Source: Gammaproteobacteria bacterium (lineage in GTDB: Bacteria; Pseudomonadota; Gammaproteobacteria; Steroidobacterales; GCA-2729495). From it: a DNA stretch of 51,932 nt. Every line of letters begins with the position of its first letter. The stretch's first letter is position 1. The notes below the pieces were generated by a model. It did not search any database and was not told the DNA's origin. It saw nothing but the letters and a program-made list of their open reading frames with translations. A program made the position numbers and the translations under genes. The stretch lies in contig JANQPY010000027.1 in assembly GCA_028285245.1 (NCBI GenBank), forward strand, positions 1-51,932, in the 5' to 3' direction. This document shows, piece by piece, positions 15,354 to 24,004 of the stretch.

Positions 15354-16649
15354 CTAACCGTCGGTGGTCCTGGTTAGCTGCTTTCTCACGGTGCGCACGC
15401 CCAGGGCAACGATGAGGGCAACCACCGGGATACTCAGCGCGGTAATTATCCGCGGCTCGAGTGAATCATCTATCAGCGCCAGGCTCTCGGCGAGGTAATC
15501 AATCAGGCTGACGACGTAGTAAGTAATTGCCGCGACGGACAGCCCTTCGACGGTTTGCTGGAGCCGAAGCTGAAAAGCTGCTCGCCTGTTCATTGAGGAA
15601 AGCAATTCCTGATTTTGTTTCGCACGGCCAACACCAACGCGGGTAGATAGCAGTTGCGTGGCGCGCGCGGCTCTCCTGGAAACCGATTCCTGACGTTTGG
15701 CGACAACCTCGCAGGTATTCATGGCCGGCGCGAGGCGGCGCTCGGTAAATTCCTGGAAGGTTTGCAGCCCCTCGAGTCGTTCCTCGCGCAATTCTGCAAT
15801 TCGCCGATCGATGATGTCGCTGTATGCAGCCGACGCGCCGAAGCGAAAGTTGTTCACTGACTGGCGGTTTTCCAACGACGCCTGCAGCCGTGTGAGCTGA
15901 TTCAGGAGCTGGGCTTCGTCGGTTTCACCTTCCTGTAGCAGGGTGTTGGTGACGTCGGCGAGTTCGGTCTCCGAGCGCAGCAAGAACGGCGTTAGCTCCC
16001 GCGCGACGGGCAAGGCGAGCAGCGCCATCACCCGGTAGGTATCAATCTCGAGGATTCTCTGGATCATGCGGCCAGCTTGACGAGGCGACATGCTGCCATT
16101 GAAAACGAGCAGGCGGCTGAAGCCATCTTCGCGAATGCGCAGATCCGTGAGAGCGCTTGCCGCTCCGTTTGCCAGCGCACCGCCGATTAGCGGGTGGCCG
16201 CTAAAGTACTGTCGCGAGAGCTCCTCGTACTTGCTGGCGTCGACGTTGCCGGCTACTAGCGCGACGTTCGTTGCGACCATGGCTTCGCCCGGCAGACGGC
16301 TGATCCAATCTGCCGGTAGCGTGCTTATCGCGGACGACTCGAACGGCTCTGTGCCGTCGGCGTCCGCGATAAGCATGTACCGGGAAAACTCGGTATGCCG
16401 TTCCCAGCGTAGCCGCGATTCCGTAAGGGCCAGTTCGTAGTGCGTTGCGCCGGGTTCAGGTGGGGCTGCGCCGTGGTCCCGGGCCAGCTCGCTCAGCAGG
16501 TCCAGCTCGCTCTCAGCCTCTGCAGCGTCGGCGTACGAAGCGACATAGGTGACGCGCGCCGGCCGTCTGACTGCCACCGGCGGCCGCGCATGGACCTCAT
16601 TGTTGAGCTCAATGCGCTGCGGGTGGTCTCGCAGTAGCTTATTCGCCAT
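15354..16649 (-). CDS. DUF3422 family membrane-anchored protein
   Basis: 431 residues. The N-terminus HPQRIELNNEVHARPP is the hallmark of DUF3422. A soluble N-terminal domain (to ~residue 240) is followed by a predicted coiled coil (ELREERLEGLQTFQEFTERR) and two C-terminal membrane helices near residues 365-425. The family is common in proteobacteria and has no established function. It lies between the bchO and crtC arms, 20 nt upstream of crtC's stop, on the same strand as crtD-crtC and downstream of them, so it may be the third gene of that operon. Confidence 0.82.
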   Translation of the reverse strand: MANKLLRDHPQRIELNNEVHARPPVAVRRPARVTYVASYADAAEAESELDLLSELARDHGAAPPEPGATHYELALTESRLRWERHTEFSRYMLIADADGTEPFESSAISTLPADWISRLPGEAMVATNVALVAGNVDASKYEELSRQYFSGHPLIGGALANGAASALTDLRIREDGFSRLLVFNGSMSPRQAGRMIQRILEIDTYRVMALLALPVARELTPFLLRSETELADVTNTLLQEGETDEAQLLNQLTRLQASLENRQSVNNFRFGASAAYSDIIDRRIAELREERLEGLQTFQEFTERRLAPAMNTCEVVAKRQESVSRRAARATQLLSTRVGVGRAKQNQELLSSMNRRAAFQLRLQQTVEGLSVAAITYYVVSLIDYLAESLALIDDSLEPRIITALSIPVVALIVALGVRTVRKQLTRTTDG

Positions 16650-16669
16650 GGCGCTGGAGCGCGGCCGGA

Positions 16670-17623
16670 TCAGGCGCTAAACCAAGCCCGCGGGTTGCGA
16701 TACAAGACCATGTATCGAATCCATGGATACTTCAGACGGTCAAGCGAGAGAGACTCCTGCATTGCGAGGGAAGTTTGCCCATCGATGCGCGTCTCGAGCA
16801 ACGACCGCGCATAGAAAGGTCCGTCTTCAATTGAGCGGATGACCCGCGCGCCGGCCTTTTCGTCCGCGCGGGTTGAGCGCTTCAGACGCCATCGCGTGCG
16901 CGGAAGGGAGACGGCCGGCAGTTGTGGCCGCATCTCAGTCAGCGAGCCATCGTTGCCGGCTACTAATGCGACAGACAAGTCTTCCTGATCCCTTCGCTTC
17001 AGGTCATAGAAGATCGCCGTCTTGTGTTTCAGGCGGGCGCGTGACCAGGTCCAGCTGCTGAAGCTGTTTTCCAGCGGTGCGTGCCCTGCATTGTGGTCAA
17101 GATAGGCATCGCCCTTCCATCGGGCGCGACCGGGCGAGTGAATGTCGACCTCAATGCGCGCGTGCGGCGCAACAGGCCACCAGCGATGCCAGCTTGCGGT
17201 GTCCAGCAGCACGCTGCGCGAAGTGAGCGCGGTGGGTGTCAATCTGAGACGGCCACGGATCCGGTTCATGCGGGGCCAGTTCAGTTCGTCCAGGTCAATC
17301 GTTAGCTGATTGCCATCCCATCGCATCTGGCTGGGTCCGATGACGAGTGTGTCGGCGGAGCGTTGCAGCGCATTGCGACCGCGCTCCGTGAAGCCCCAGC
17401 AGTAGCGGTCGTCATCCCAAAGGGAAACATTCATCGAGCAATGGTTGTGTGGGTCGCCGCGCTGGAAGGCGCGCGAAATCGCGTAGTAGGTTGAGAACAC
17501 ACTGCCAACGAACGCGATGATTGTGAGTCCCGAGCGGCCATCGTCGCTGGTGGCATCGATGTACCACCAGGCGTAGCTGTTTTGTCCTACGGTTTCGTCG
17601 AAGCGAAGTCTTCCCGGATGCAC
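16670..17623 (-). CDS. crtC: carotenoid 1,2-hydratase (hydroxyneurosporene synthase)
   Basis: About 317 residues. It adds water across the 1,2 double bond of lycopene or neurosporene in the spirilloxanthin/spheroidene pathway. CrtC landmarks: SYAWWYIDATSDDGRSGLTI, FVGSVFSTYYA, HCSMNVSLWD, YLDHNAGHAPLENSFSSWTW and a C-terminal W-rich strand region. I prefer the GTG at 17623, which gives MHPGRLRFDE and overlaps the crtD end by 37 nt. The frame stays open to 17896, but that stretch lies inside crtD and is not CrtC-like. Start moderately uncertain. Confidence 0.9.
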   Translation of the reverse strand: MHPGRLRFDETVGQNSYAWWYIDATSDDGRSGLTIIAFVGSVFSTYYAISRAFQRGDPHNHCSMNVSLWDDDRYCWGFTERGRNALQRSADTLVIGPSQMRWDGNQLTIDLDELNWPRMNRIRGRLRLTPTALTSRSVLLDTASWHRWWPVAPHARIEVDIHSPGRARWKGDAYLDHNAGHAPLENSFSSWTWSRARLKHKTAIFYDLKRRDQEDLSVALVAGNDGSLTEMRPQLPAVSLPRTRWRLKRSTRADEKAGARVIRSIEDGPFYARSLLETRIDGQTSLAMQESLSLDRLKYPWIRYMVLYRNPRAWFSA

Positions 17624-19107
17624 GCCGCGGCCAGCCGGCCGGACAGCATCGCCATGGGAACGCCCGGGCCCGGGTGCGCGCTCCCGCCGGCCAGATAAAG
17701 ACCTGGGACCTTCGTTCGGCCGCCGGCTCTCTGGAAGCTCGACCTCCAGCCATGGGACGCCCGGCCGTACAGACCGCCCCCGCTGCCCGGAAACAGCCTC
17801 TCGAAGTCGGCTGGCGTTGTCGCCCGAATCTCCGTCGGACGATAGTCGAGCGTCATCCCGCAAGCGGCGAGATGTGTGAAGGTTTCTGCTCTGCATTGCT
17901 CTACCTCCGCTGCGGATCTGATCCGCGTATCGCCGTCCGCTGGCGCATTGACGATAACCAGCAGGCGCTCCCGCTCCCCTGCGGACAATCGCCCATCGTC
18001 ATCCCGATCCTGAGCACAAACATACACCGTTGGCGCCCGAGGTACGCTCTTCTCCGAAAAAATTTCGCTGAACTCCCGTTGGTAATCGTCCGAAAAAAAC
18101 ACGTTGTGGCGAATGGGCGCGGGCCCTTCCACGCTTGCGAGCAACGACCATGTCATGGCCGACATCGACCGGTCCCGGCTAGCCACGGGCGGCGCAGCCG
18201 CTTGGACGTCGCGCCCCAGCAGGCCCATGCCAATGGCGGAGACGTCCGCGTTGCAGACCACAGCGGAGGCCGGCAGCACCTCGCCGTTGTCGATTTCAAC
18301 ACCGGTCACCTGGCTTTTGCTGCTAAGAATTCGGGAGGCGGCAGTATTGGTCGTGAGTTTTCCACCCAGCCGCTCAAGCTCGGCACGCAACGCTTCGACG
18401 ATACGCCCCATACCCTGGTCGACCAGCCACAGGCCTTCCCGCTCGGCATGCGCGACCAGCATCAGCGTGGCCGGTGACAAGAAAGGCGACGACCCGCAGT
18501 AGCCGGCGTAGCGGCCGAACAGCTGTTTGAGCCGCGGGTCCCGGAAGTACAGACCCAGGACCCGCCAGAGCGATGTATAGGGTTTTAGCCGCGCCAGATT
18601 CTTAAAGCCAGTCAGCCCAAAGCGCGCACAAAGGCCCAGCATGCTGGTGCGGTGTGCATTGATAAAGGTTGGCTCAAGGCTCCTGTAAATTCTTCGCGCA
18701 TCCGCACTGAAGCGAAGAAACGCACGCGCGTCCGCCGCGCCGGAGAAGTGTCCGATCGCGTCCGCCGAGGCTTCCAGGTCGGCATACAGATCTAGCGATG
18801 CCCCGGATGCCCAGGAATGCCGGGCAAGGCGTTGCGCCAACTGCATGCCGACGCGGTTCTCAGGCGGTGCCCCGGCATCTTCAAGGAGTCCGTCAAGCAC
18901 CCAGCGCATAGTCATTACCGTCGGGCCCGAATCGATGCCGCGGCCATCAACGTGAATCTGCCGCAGCTTGCCGCCGGCGGCCGGCGCCTTGTCAATCACA
19001 TGGACTGCAAAGCCGCTGCTCGCCAGGTCAATCGCCGCAGCAAGTCCGCCCATGCCGGCGCCGATGACCACAACCGGGTTACTGATTGCCGGCTCCCGGC
19101 ATTGCAT
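17587..19107 (-). CDS. crtD: 1-hydroxycarotenoid 3,4-desaturase (methoxyneurosporene dehydrogenase)
   Basis: 506 residues, an FAD-dependent phytoene-desaturase-family enzyme acting after CrtC. FAD motif VVVIGAGMGGLAAAIDLASS lies near residue 12 and DSGPTVMTMRWV near residue 60. The C-terminal segment GLYLAGGSAHPGPGVPMAML is the second dinucleotide signature. ATG start at 19107, divergent from crtF across 79 nt. The 3' end overlaps crtC. Confidence 0.93.
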   Translation of the reverse strand: MQCREPAISNPVVVIGAGMGGLAAAIDLASSGFAVHVIDKAPAAGGKLRQIHVDGRGIDSGPTVMTMRWVLDGLLEDAGAPPENRVGMQLAQRLARHSWASGASLDLYADLEASADAIGHFSGAADARAFLRFSADARRIYRSLEPTFINAHRTSMLGLCARFGLTGFKNLARLKPYTSLWRVLGLYFRDPRLKQLFGRYAGYCGSSPFLSPATLMLVAHAEREGLWLVDQGMGRIVEALRAELERLGGKLTTNTAASRILSSKSQVTGVEIDNGEVLPASAVVCNADVSAIGMGLLGRDVQAAAPPVASRDRSMSAMTWSLLASVEGPAPIRHNVFFSDDYQREFSEIFSEKSVPRAPTVYVCAQDRDDDGRLSAGERERLLVIVNAPADGDTRIRSAAEVEQCRAETFTHLAACGMTLDYRPTEIRATTPADFERLFPGSGGGLYGRASHGWRSSFQRAGGRTKVPGLYLAGGSAHPGPGVPMAMLSGRLAAACIREDFASTKP

Positions 19108-19186
19108 TGACTCGTTTCATGCGCGCTCCTAGATTGCACCAGTCGCGCATAGAGTACGCGCGTTCGTTTGCGCGAGGTCTGAACAG

Positions 19187-20302
19187 ATGCGTGACCAGTG
19201 GTCGAAAATCAGGGACAGCCTGCTGGGCAATCCGCGATTTCACCGGCTCGCGCTGCGCATCCCGCTGGTGAGATCAGTTGCCCGCAAGCGCGCCCGAGCC
19301 GTATTCGATCTATGCAGCGGCTTCGTGTATTCGCAAGTATTGCTGGCCTGTGTGCGGCTCGGGGTACTGGAGTTTCTGCAAGACGGCCCGCGCGAGCTCG
19401 CGCTTGTGTCTGCCCACTGCGGGGTCGGCCAGACAGAAACTGAACGTTTGTTGCGAGCGGCGATACCACTCGGACTAATCGAGCTACGCAGCAACGAGCG
19501 CTATGGTCTGGGCTATCTGGCAGCTCCGCTGCTCGCGAACCCCGGGCTACTCGCGCTGATTGAGCACAACGCCCTGTTCTTCCGGGACCTCGCCGATCCG
19601 GTGGCGCTGCTGCGCGCGCCGGATGAGCCAACCGAGTTGTCCCGCTACTGGGCGTACGCTCGGGCGGCCGATCCATCCGCGTTGCCGAGCGAAAATGTCG
19701 ACGACTACTCAGAGTTGATGGCGATTTCACAGGCCGCGATCGCCGAAGATCTGCTCGCGGCATACGATTTTTCCAGGCATCGATGTCTGTTGGACGTGGG
19801 CGGCGGCGAGGGGGCTTTCGCCACCGCCGCCGCCACCGCGCACTCAAACCTGCAAGTGATGGTGGCTGACCTGCCGATGGTCGCGGGTCGTGCAGACAAA
19901 CGTTTTGTTAGCGCGGGCATCGAGACAAGGGCGCAGTCGTGGGGCGGTAATTTCTTTGCAGATCCGTTGCCCACTGGCGCTGATGTCGCCACGCTGATTC
20001 GTGTCGTGCACGACCACGATGATGCAGATGTGCTCGCGCTGCTGCGTTCCGTGCGTGCCGCCCTGCCAGCTGATGGACGGCTGATTGTCGCCGAGCAAAT
20101 GGCCAGCACCGGCGGCGCCGAGACAGTTGGCGATACGTACTTTGGGCTTTACCTGCTGGCTATGGGCCGGGGCCGGCCGCGAAGCTCCGAAGCGATCGAA
20201 GCGTTGCTCGTGGAAGCGGGGTTTGGTGGGGTGGAAGAAATTCCGACGGCCTTGCCGCTGCAGGTTCGTTTGCTCGTTGCCCGGCCGCGGGCCGGTGCCT
20301 GA
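19187..20302 (+). CDS. crtF: hydroxycarotenoid O-methyltransferase
   Basis: 371 residues. It methylates the 1-hydroxyl of carotenoids to give methoxy ends (spirilloxanthin or spheroidene). It has an N-terminal winged-helix dimerisation domain (VYSQVLLACVRLGVLEFLQD) and a C-terminal SAM domain with LLDVGGGEGAFATAAA. The catalytic-region signature IRVVHDHDDADVLALLRSVR has the conserved HD pair. GAGG about 9 nt upstream supports the ATG. It is followed after 151 nt by pufB and could feed transcripts into the puf operon, a superoperon arrangement known in Rhodobacter. Confidence 0.93.
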   Translation: MRDQWSKIRDSLLGNPRFHRLALRIPLVRSVARKRARAVFDLCSGFVYSQVLLACVRLGVLEFLQDGPRELALVSAHCGVGQTETERLLRAAIPLGLIELRSNERYGLGYLAAPLLANPGLLALIEHNALFFRDLADPVALLRAPDEPTELSRYWAYARAADPSALPSENVDDYSELMAISQAAIAEDLLAAYDFSRHRCLLDVGGGEGAFATAAATAHSNLQVMVADLPMVAGRADKRFVSAGIETRAQSWGGNFFADPLPTGADVATLIRVVHDHDDADVLALLRSVRAALPADGRLIVAEQMASTGGAETVGDTYFGLYLLAMGRGRPRSSEAIEALLVEAGFGGVEEIPTALPLQVRLLVARPRAGA

Positions 20303-20453
20303 CTTGCAAAAACCTGCGATGAGCATAAGCTGTGTCGTCAGGGCTAGAAGTAACAGGGATCGGGCCGGTTTGAGAATGCCGCACGACTTGGCCGCGTGCA
20401 GTTAGCTTCTCAAATGCCTGCATCCCGGCGTCCACTAGAAGGGGGTCTCTCTA

Positions 20454-20678
20454 ATGGCAGATAACCAAGGTAATTCCCTGTCCGGAATGAGCGAGAAGCA
20501 GGCTCAGGAGTTCCACGGGATATTTGTAACCAGCTTTCTGGGCTTTTTGATCATTGCGATCATCGCTCACATCCTGGTTTGGCAGTGGCGTCCCTGGATC
20601 CCGGGGCCCGAGGGCTACGGGGCACTGACTCAGGGAATTGACGCGCTGGCTAACGTGATCGTTAGCCGTCTGGCATAG
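20454..20678 (+). CDS. pufB: light-harvesting complex 1 beta subunit
   Basis: 74 residues. N-terminal part [20 protein letters not shown] and a single helix ending [15 protein letters not shown] match LH1 beta; the His in IAHIL ligates B870-type bacteriochlorophyll and the following Trp residues tune it. After the helix there are about 22 extra residues ([20 protein letters not shown] and on) compared with the ~48-residue beta chains of Rhodobacter. A GAAGGGGG ribosome site lies about 10 nt upstream. No pufQ is visible upstream. Confidence 0.95.
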   Translation: MADNQGNSLSGMSEKQAQEFHGIFVTSFLGFLIIAIIAHILVWQWRPWIPGPEGYGALTQGIDALANVIVSRLA

Positions 20679-20690
20679 GAGCACAAAACC

Positions 20691-20891
20691 ATGTGGCGAA
20701 TCTGGTTACTGTTTGATCCGCGGCGCACCCTGATTGCGTTGTTCACATTCTTGTTTGTGCTCGCGCTGATAATTCATTTCATTCTGCTGAGCACTGGCCG
20801 TTACAACTGGCTCGAGGGCGGAGCCGCGGCTGACACAGCCGCCGTTCAGATACTGCCCGCGCCGGCTCAGCGCGTCGCCAGCCTCGACTGA
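20691..20891 (+). CDS. pufA: light-harvesting complex 1 alpha subunit
   Basis: 66 residues beginning [20 protein letters not shown], with the helix [19 protein letters not shown] pattern (here [15 protein letters not shown]) and the YNWLEG motif after it. The His in IIHFI ligates bacteriochlorophyll. AGGAG lies 8-9 nt before the ATG. 12 nt after pufB; followed by a strong hairpin and pufL. Confidence 0.96.
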   Translation: MWRIWLLFDPRRTLIALFTFLFVLALIIHFILLSTGRYNWLEGGAAADTAAVQILPAPAQRVASLD

Positions 20892-20909
20892 CGTCGGGGT
20901 TGCCGGCTG

Positions 20910-20942
20910 GCGGGCACTGCTGCCGCGCGCAGCTTTGCCCGC
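20910..20942 (+). other. pufA-pufL intercistronic hairpin
   Basis: Outer stem GCGGGCA/TGCCCGC (7 bp), inner stem GCTGC/GCAGC (5 bp), a 2x2 internal loop and a CGCGC loop. It sits 19 nt after the pufA stop. Intercistronic hairpins at this place in Rhodobacter protect the pufBA message and set the LH1 to reaction-centre ratio; the same role is inferred here. Confidence 0.65.
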
Positions 20943-21008
20943 AGTCAGTTGGCGGGTGGCGCTGCAGACTAAAGGCAGGCGTCCACGGCCAGGCACCGGA
21001 AAAACTAG

Positions 21009-21833
21009 ATGGCTCTGCTGAGTTTTGAAAAGAAGTACCGCGTTCGCGGCGGCACCCTGATCGGGGGCGATCTGTTTGATTTCTGGGTGGGGCCCTTCTA
21101 CGTCGGTTTCTTTGGCGTAACGACCATATTCTTTACCCTCGTCGGCACGGCCATGATCGTGTACGGCGCTGCCATCGGTCCGACCTGGAACGTTTGGCAA
21201 ATCAACATTGCGCCACCAGACCTAAGCTATGGGCTTGCGATGGCGCCGCTTAAAGAAGGGGGTCTGTGGCAGATCATTACCGTCTGCGCTCTGGGGGCGT
21301 TCGTATCCTGGGCGCTGCGCCAGGTGGAGATCGCCCGCAAGCTGGGCATGGGGTACCACATTCCGTTCGCCTATTCGGTGGCCGTATTTGCGTACTTTTC
21401 GCTGGTGGTCATCCGGCCGGTGCTGATGGGCGCATGGGGACACGGGTTTCCTTACGGCATCCTGAGCCACCTCGATTGGGTATCGAACGTCGGCTATCAG
21501 TATTTGCATTTCCACTACAACCCGGCGCACATGCTGGCGATTTCGTTTTTCTTCACCACCGTGTTTGCACTGGCACTGCACGGCTCTCTCATTCTCTCAG
21601 CCGCAAACCCCAAGCCGGGGGAAACAGTTAAGACGGCGGAACATGAGAACACCTTTTTCCGCGACATCATTGGGTACTCAATCGGCGAACTTGGTATTCA
21701 CCGGCTGGGTTTGTTTCTCGCTCTGAGCGCAGGCTTCTGGAGTGCCATTTGCATCATCATCAGCGGCCCGTTTTGGACGCGCGGCTGGCCCGAGTGGTGG
21801 AGCTGGTGGCTTGATCTGCCAATTTGGAGTTAG
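21009..21833 (+). CDS. pufL: photosynthetic reaction centre L subunit
   Basis: 274 residues, five membrane helices. It carries half of the special pair, an accessory bacteriochlorophyll and the QA-side path. [20 protein letters not shown] is the L-specific N-terminus. FHYNPAHM holds the accessory and special-pair His ligands. [20 protein letters not shown] holds a non-heme iron ligand and the QB pocket. ATG at 21009, 117 nt after pufA; pufM follows 21 nt later. Confidence 0.98.
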   Translation: MALLSFEKKYRVRGGTLIGGDLFDFWVGPFYVGFFGVTTIFFTLVGTAMIVYGAAIGPTWNVWQINIAPPDLSYGLAMAPLKEGGLWQIITVCALGAFVSWALRQVEIARKLGMGYHIPFAYSVAVFAYFSLVVIRPVLMGAWGHGFPYGILSHLDWVSNVGYQYLHFHYNPAHMLAISFFFTTVFALALHGSLILSAANPKPGETVKTAEHENTFFRDIIGYSIGELGIHRLGLFLALSAGFWSAICIIISGPFWTRGWPEWWSWWLDLPIWS

Positions 21834-21854
21834 CTGGCAGGCGCAGTAAACACG

Positions 21855-22823
21855 ATGGCCGAATACCAAAACATATTTAACCAGGTTCAGGTGCGTGGCC
21901 CTGCCTACGCCGGTGCCAGTCTGCCGCCGGATGAAAATGCACGCACGATGCTGACCTGGTTTTCATCACTGCTTGGCAGATTCGGTGACGCTCAGATCGG
22001 CCCCATTTATCTCGGCGGACTCGGTGTGGCCTCTATCGTTTGCTTTGTCGTGGCATTCGAAATCATCGGCCTGAATATGTGGGCTTCTGTTGGCTGGGAT
22101 CCTCTGGAGTTTGTCCGGCAGTTGCCATGGCTGGCCCTGGAGCCGCCCGGGCCCGAATACGGTCTCAGCCTGCCGCCCCTGGCGGAGGGCGGCTGGTGGA
22201 TCATGGCCGGCTTCTTCCTTACCGCATCGCTGTTGCTTTGGTGGCTGCGCACGTATCGCCGTGCCCGCGCCCTGGGCATGGGTACTCATGTTGCCTGGGC
22301 CTTCGCCGCGGCGATTTGGCTTTACCTGGTGCTGGGCTTCATTCGCCCCGTGCTGATGGGTAGCTGGAGCGAGGCGGTGCCGTTCGGGATCTTTCCGCAT
22401 CTCGACTGGACCGCGGCTTTCTCGATTCGCTACGGCAATCTGTTTTACAACCCGTTCCACATGCTTTCGATCGCGTTTCTCTACGGCGCCACGCTGCTGT
22501 TTGCGATGCACGGCGCGACGATCCTGGCGGTCAGCCGGTTTGGCGGGGACCGCGAGGTAGCGCAGATTGTTGATCGGGGAACGGCGTCGGAACGGGCGGC
22601 GTTGTTCTGGCGCTGGACCATGGGTTTTAACGCCACCATGGAATCGATTCACCGCTGGGCCTGGTGGTTCGCTGTGCTGTGTCCGCTGACCGGCGGCATC
22701 GGCATACTTTTGACGGGTACTGTGGTGGATAGCTGGTACCTGTGGGGCGCCAAGCATGGCCTGGTACCCATTTACCCGGCCACCGGACCGGCAACGGTCG
22801 ATCCGGCGCTTGGGTCACCCTAA
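21855..22823 (+). CDS. pufM: photosynthetic reaction centre M subunit
   Basis: 322 residues, five membrane helices. [18 protein letters not shown] is the M-type start. [20 protein letters not shown] carries the special-pair His. The segment [17 protein letters not shown] carries iron-site and QA contacts. Together with L it binds pigments, quinones and Fe. The normal length for an M subunit. The gene is followed 25 nt later by the chosen pufC start. Confidence 0.98.
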   Translation: MAEYQNIFNQVQVRGPAYAGASLPPDENARTMLTWFSSLLGRFGDAQIGPIYLGGLGVASIVCFVVAFEIIGLNMWASVGWDPLEFVRQLPWLALEPPGPEYGLSLPPLAEGGWWIMAGFFLTASLLLWWLRTYRRARALGMGTHVAWAFAAAIWLYLVLGFIRPVLMGSWSEAVPFGIFPHLDWTAAFSIRYGNLFYNPFHMLSIAFLYGATLLFAMHGATILAVSRFGGDREVAQIVDRGTASERAALFWRWTMGFNATMESIHRWAWWFAVLCPLTGGIGILLTGTVVDSWYLWGAKHGLVPIYPATGPATVDPALGSP

Positions 22824-22848
22824 TCCGCATGACGACCGGGGGATTGGC

Positions 22849-23859
22849 GTGATTAGCAACGTGCATGGAATCCGGTTCGCACTTCTGATCACCGCACTGT
22901 TGGTACTTTCCGCCTGCGAGCGGCCGCCGGTCGAGAGTGACCAGCTCGGCTTTCGCGGTACCGGCATGCAGCAGGTCACCAATCCACGGTTGCGCGGACT
23001 GGAATCGATGATTCCGGATCCGTTGCCTCCGGCGCCAGCAGCCGGTCCCAAGGCATCCGAGGTCTACGAGAATCTCGAACTGCTGGGCGACGTCCCGTTG
23101 CCACAGTTTGTGCGCTTGATGCAGGCGCTAACCAGTTGGGTTGCTCCACAGGAAGGGTGTGCCTACTGTCATGCGCCGGGTGAATCCATGGCGTCAGATT
23201 CGTTGTACACAAAAGTGGTGTCGCGGCGCATGCTTGCCATGACGCGCGAGATCAACAACAACTGGACCAGCCACGTAGGCAATACCGGAGTTACCTGCTA
23301 CACCTGTCATCGCGGCAACAATGTGCCTGAGTATGGCTGGTATCAGGCTGCAGATGAGTCAGCCAGGCTGCCTATGCTTGGACACGATGCCGGCCAGAAC
23401 CGCGCGGCACCGCAGATTGGCCTCACTTCGCTGCCCTACGATCCGTTCTCAAAGTATCTGGTCGATCCTGAGAGCATCCGCGTGATCGGGGAGAAACCAC
23501 TGCCGGGCAAAACGCCAGGCGCATCGATTCAGGCAACAGAAGGCACTTACGCGCTGATGATGCATCTGTCGCAGTCACTCGGCGTAAATTGCACCTACTG
23601 CCACAACAGCCGCGCGTTCGCAGTTTGGGAAGAGAGCAGTCCACAGCGGACGACTGCCTGGCACGGCCTGAGTCTAGTGCCGGCTCTCAATACCGGATAC
23701 CTCGCTTCCATTAAGGAAATCTTGCCCGACGACCGGCTTGGGCCTCATGGCGATGTGCAAAAGGTTAACTGCATGACCTGCCATCAGGGTGCTTCGAAGC
23801 CGTTGAATGGCGTCAGTATGTTGGCGGATTATCCGTTGCTCGCAACTGCGCAGCCATAA
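22849..23859 (+). CDS. pufC: reaction-centre tetraheme cytochrome c subunit
   Basis: 336 residues. It re-reduces the photo-oxidised special pair from the periplasmic side. Four CxxCH heme sites are visible: CAYCH (104), CYTCH (150), CTYCH (248) and CMTCH (308). Met residues upstream of the first three sites can serve as sixth ligands. The N-terminus has a lipoprotein signal with lipobox LSAC and Cys23, so it is probably lipid-anchored. I choose the GTG at 22849 because GGGGGA lies 5-6 nt upstream; an earlier in-frame start at 22756 would overlap pufM and lengthen the signal region. End of the puf operon. The 145-nt gap to the convergent next gene has GC palindromes (e.g. 23928-23941) but no U-run. 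Confidence 0.96.
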   Translation: MISNVHGIRFALLITALLVLSACERPPVESDQLGFRGTGMQQVTNPRLRGLESMIPDPLPPAPAAGPKASEVYENLELLGDVPLPQFVRLMQALTSWVAPQEGCAYCHAPGESMASDSLYTKVVSRRMLAMTREINNNWTSHVGNTGVTCYTCHRGNNVPEYGWYQAADESARLPMLGHDAGQNRAAPQIGLTSLPYDPFSKYLVDPESIRVIGEKPLPGKTPGASIQATEGTYALMMHLSQSLGVNCTYCHNSRAFAVWEESSPQRTTAWHGLSLVPALNTGYLASIKEILPDDRLGPHGDVQKVNCMTCHQGASKPLNGVSMLADYPLLATAQP

Positions 23860-24004
23860 CGATTGACTTAAAGAACTCTGTTGACGGTCTTGCTGGCGCC
23901 CTGCGGCGCAGCTTTGATTGCATGGCCCGCGCAGCTGCGCGCTATTTCGACTTCTCCTTCGTCTCCGAGCGCACCCTTTAGTGTCAACGTTTCTGCGATC
24001 GCGC

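Noticed and set aside
16670..17896. 408-residue version of CrtC
   Set aside because: The extra 91 residues are the crtD coding strand read in another frame and do not resemble CrtC.
5472..20453. PpsR/CrtJ sites (TGT-N12-ACA) expected before puc, bch, crt and puf genes
   Set aside because: I scanned the intergenic regions before pucB, between bchG and lhaA, between crtD and crtF, and before pufB by eye and found no full match.
20303..20453. pufQ or pufX
   Set aside because: No reading frame of suitable length or sequence precedes pufB, and pufM is followed directly by pufC.
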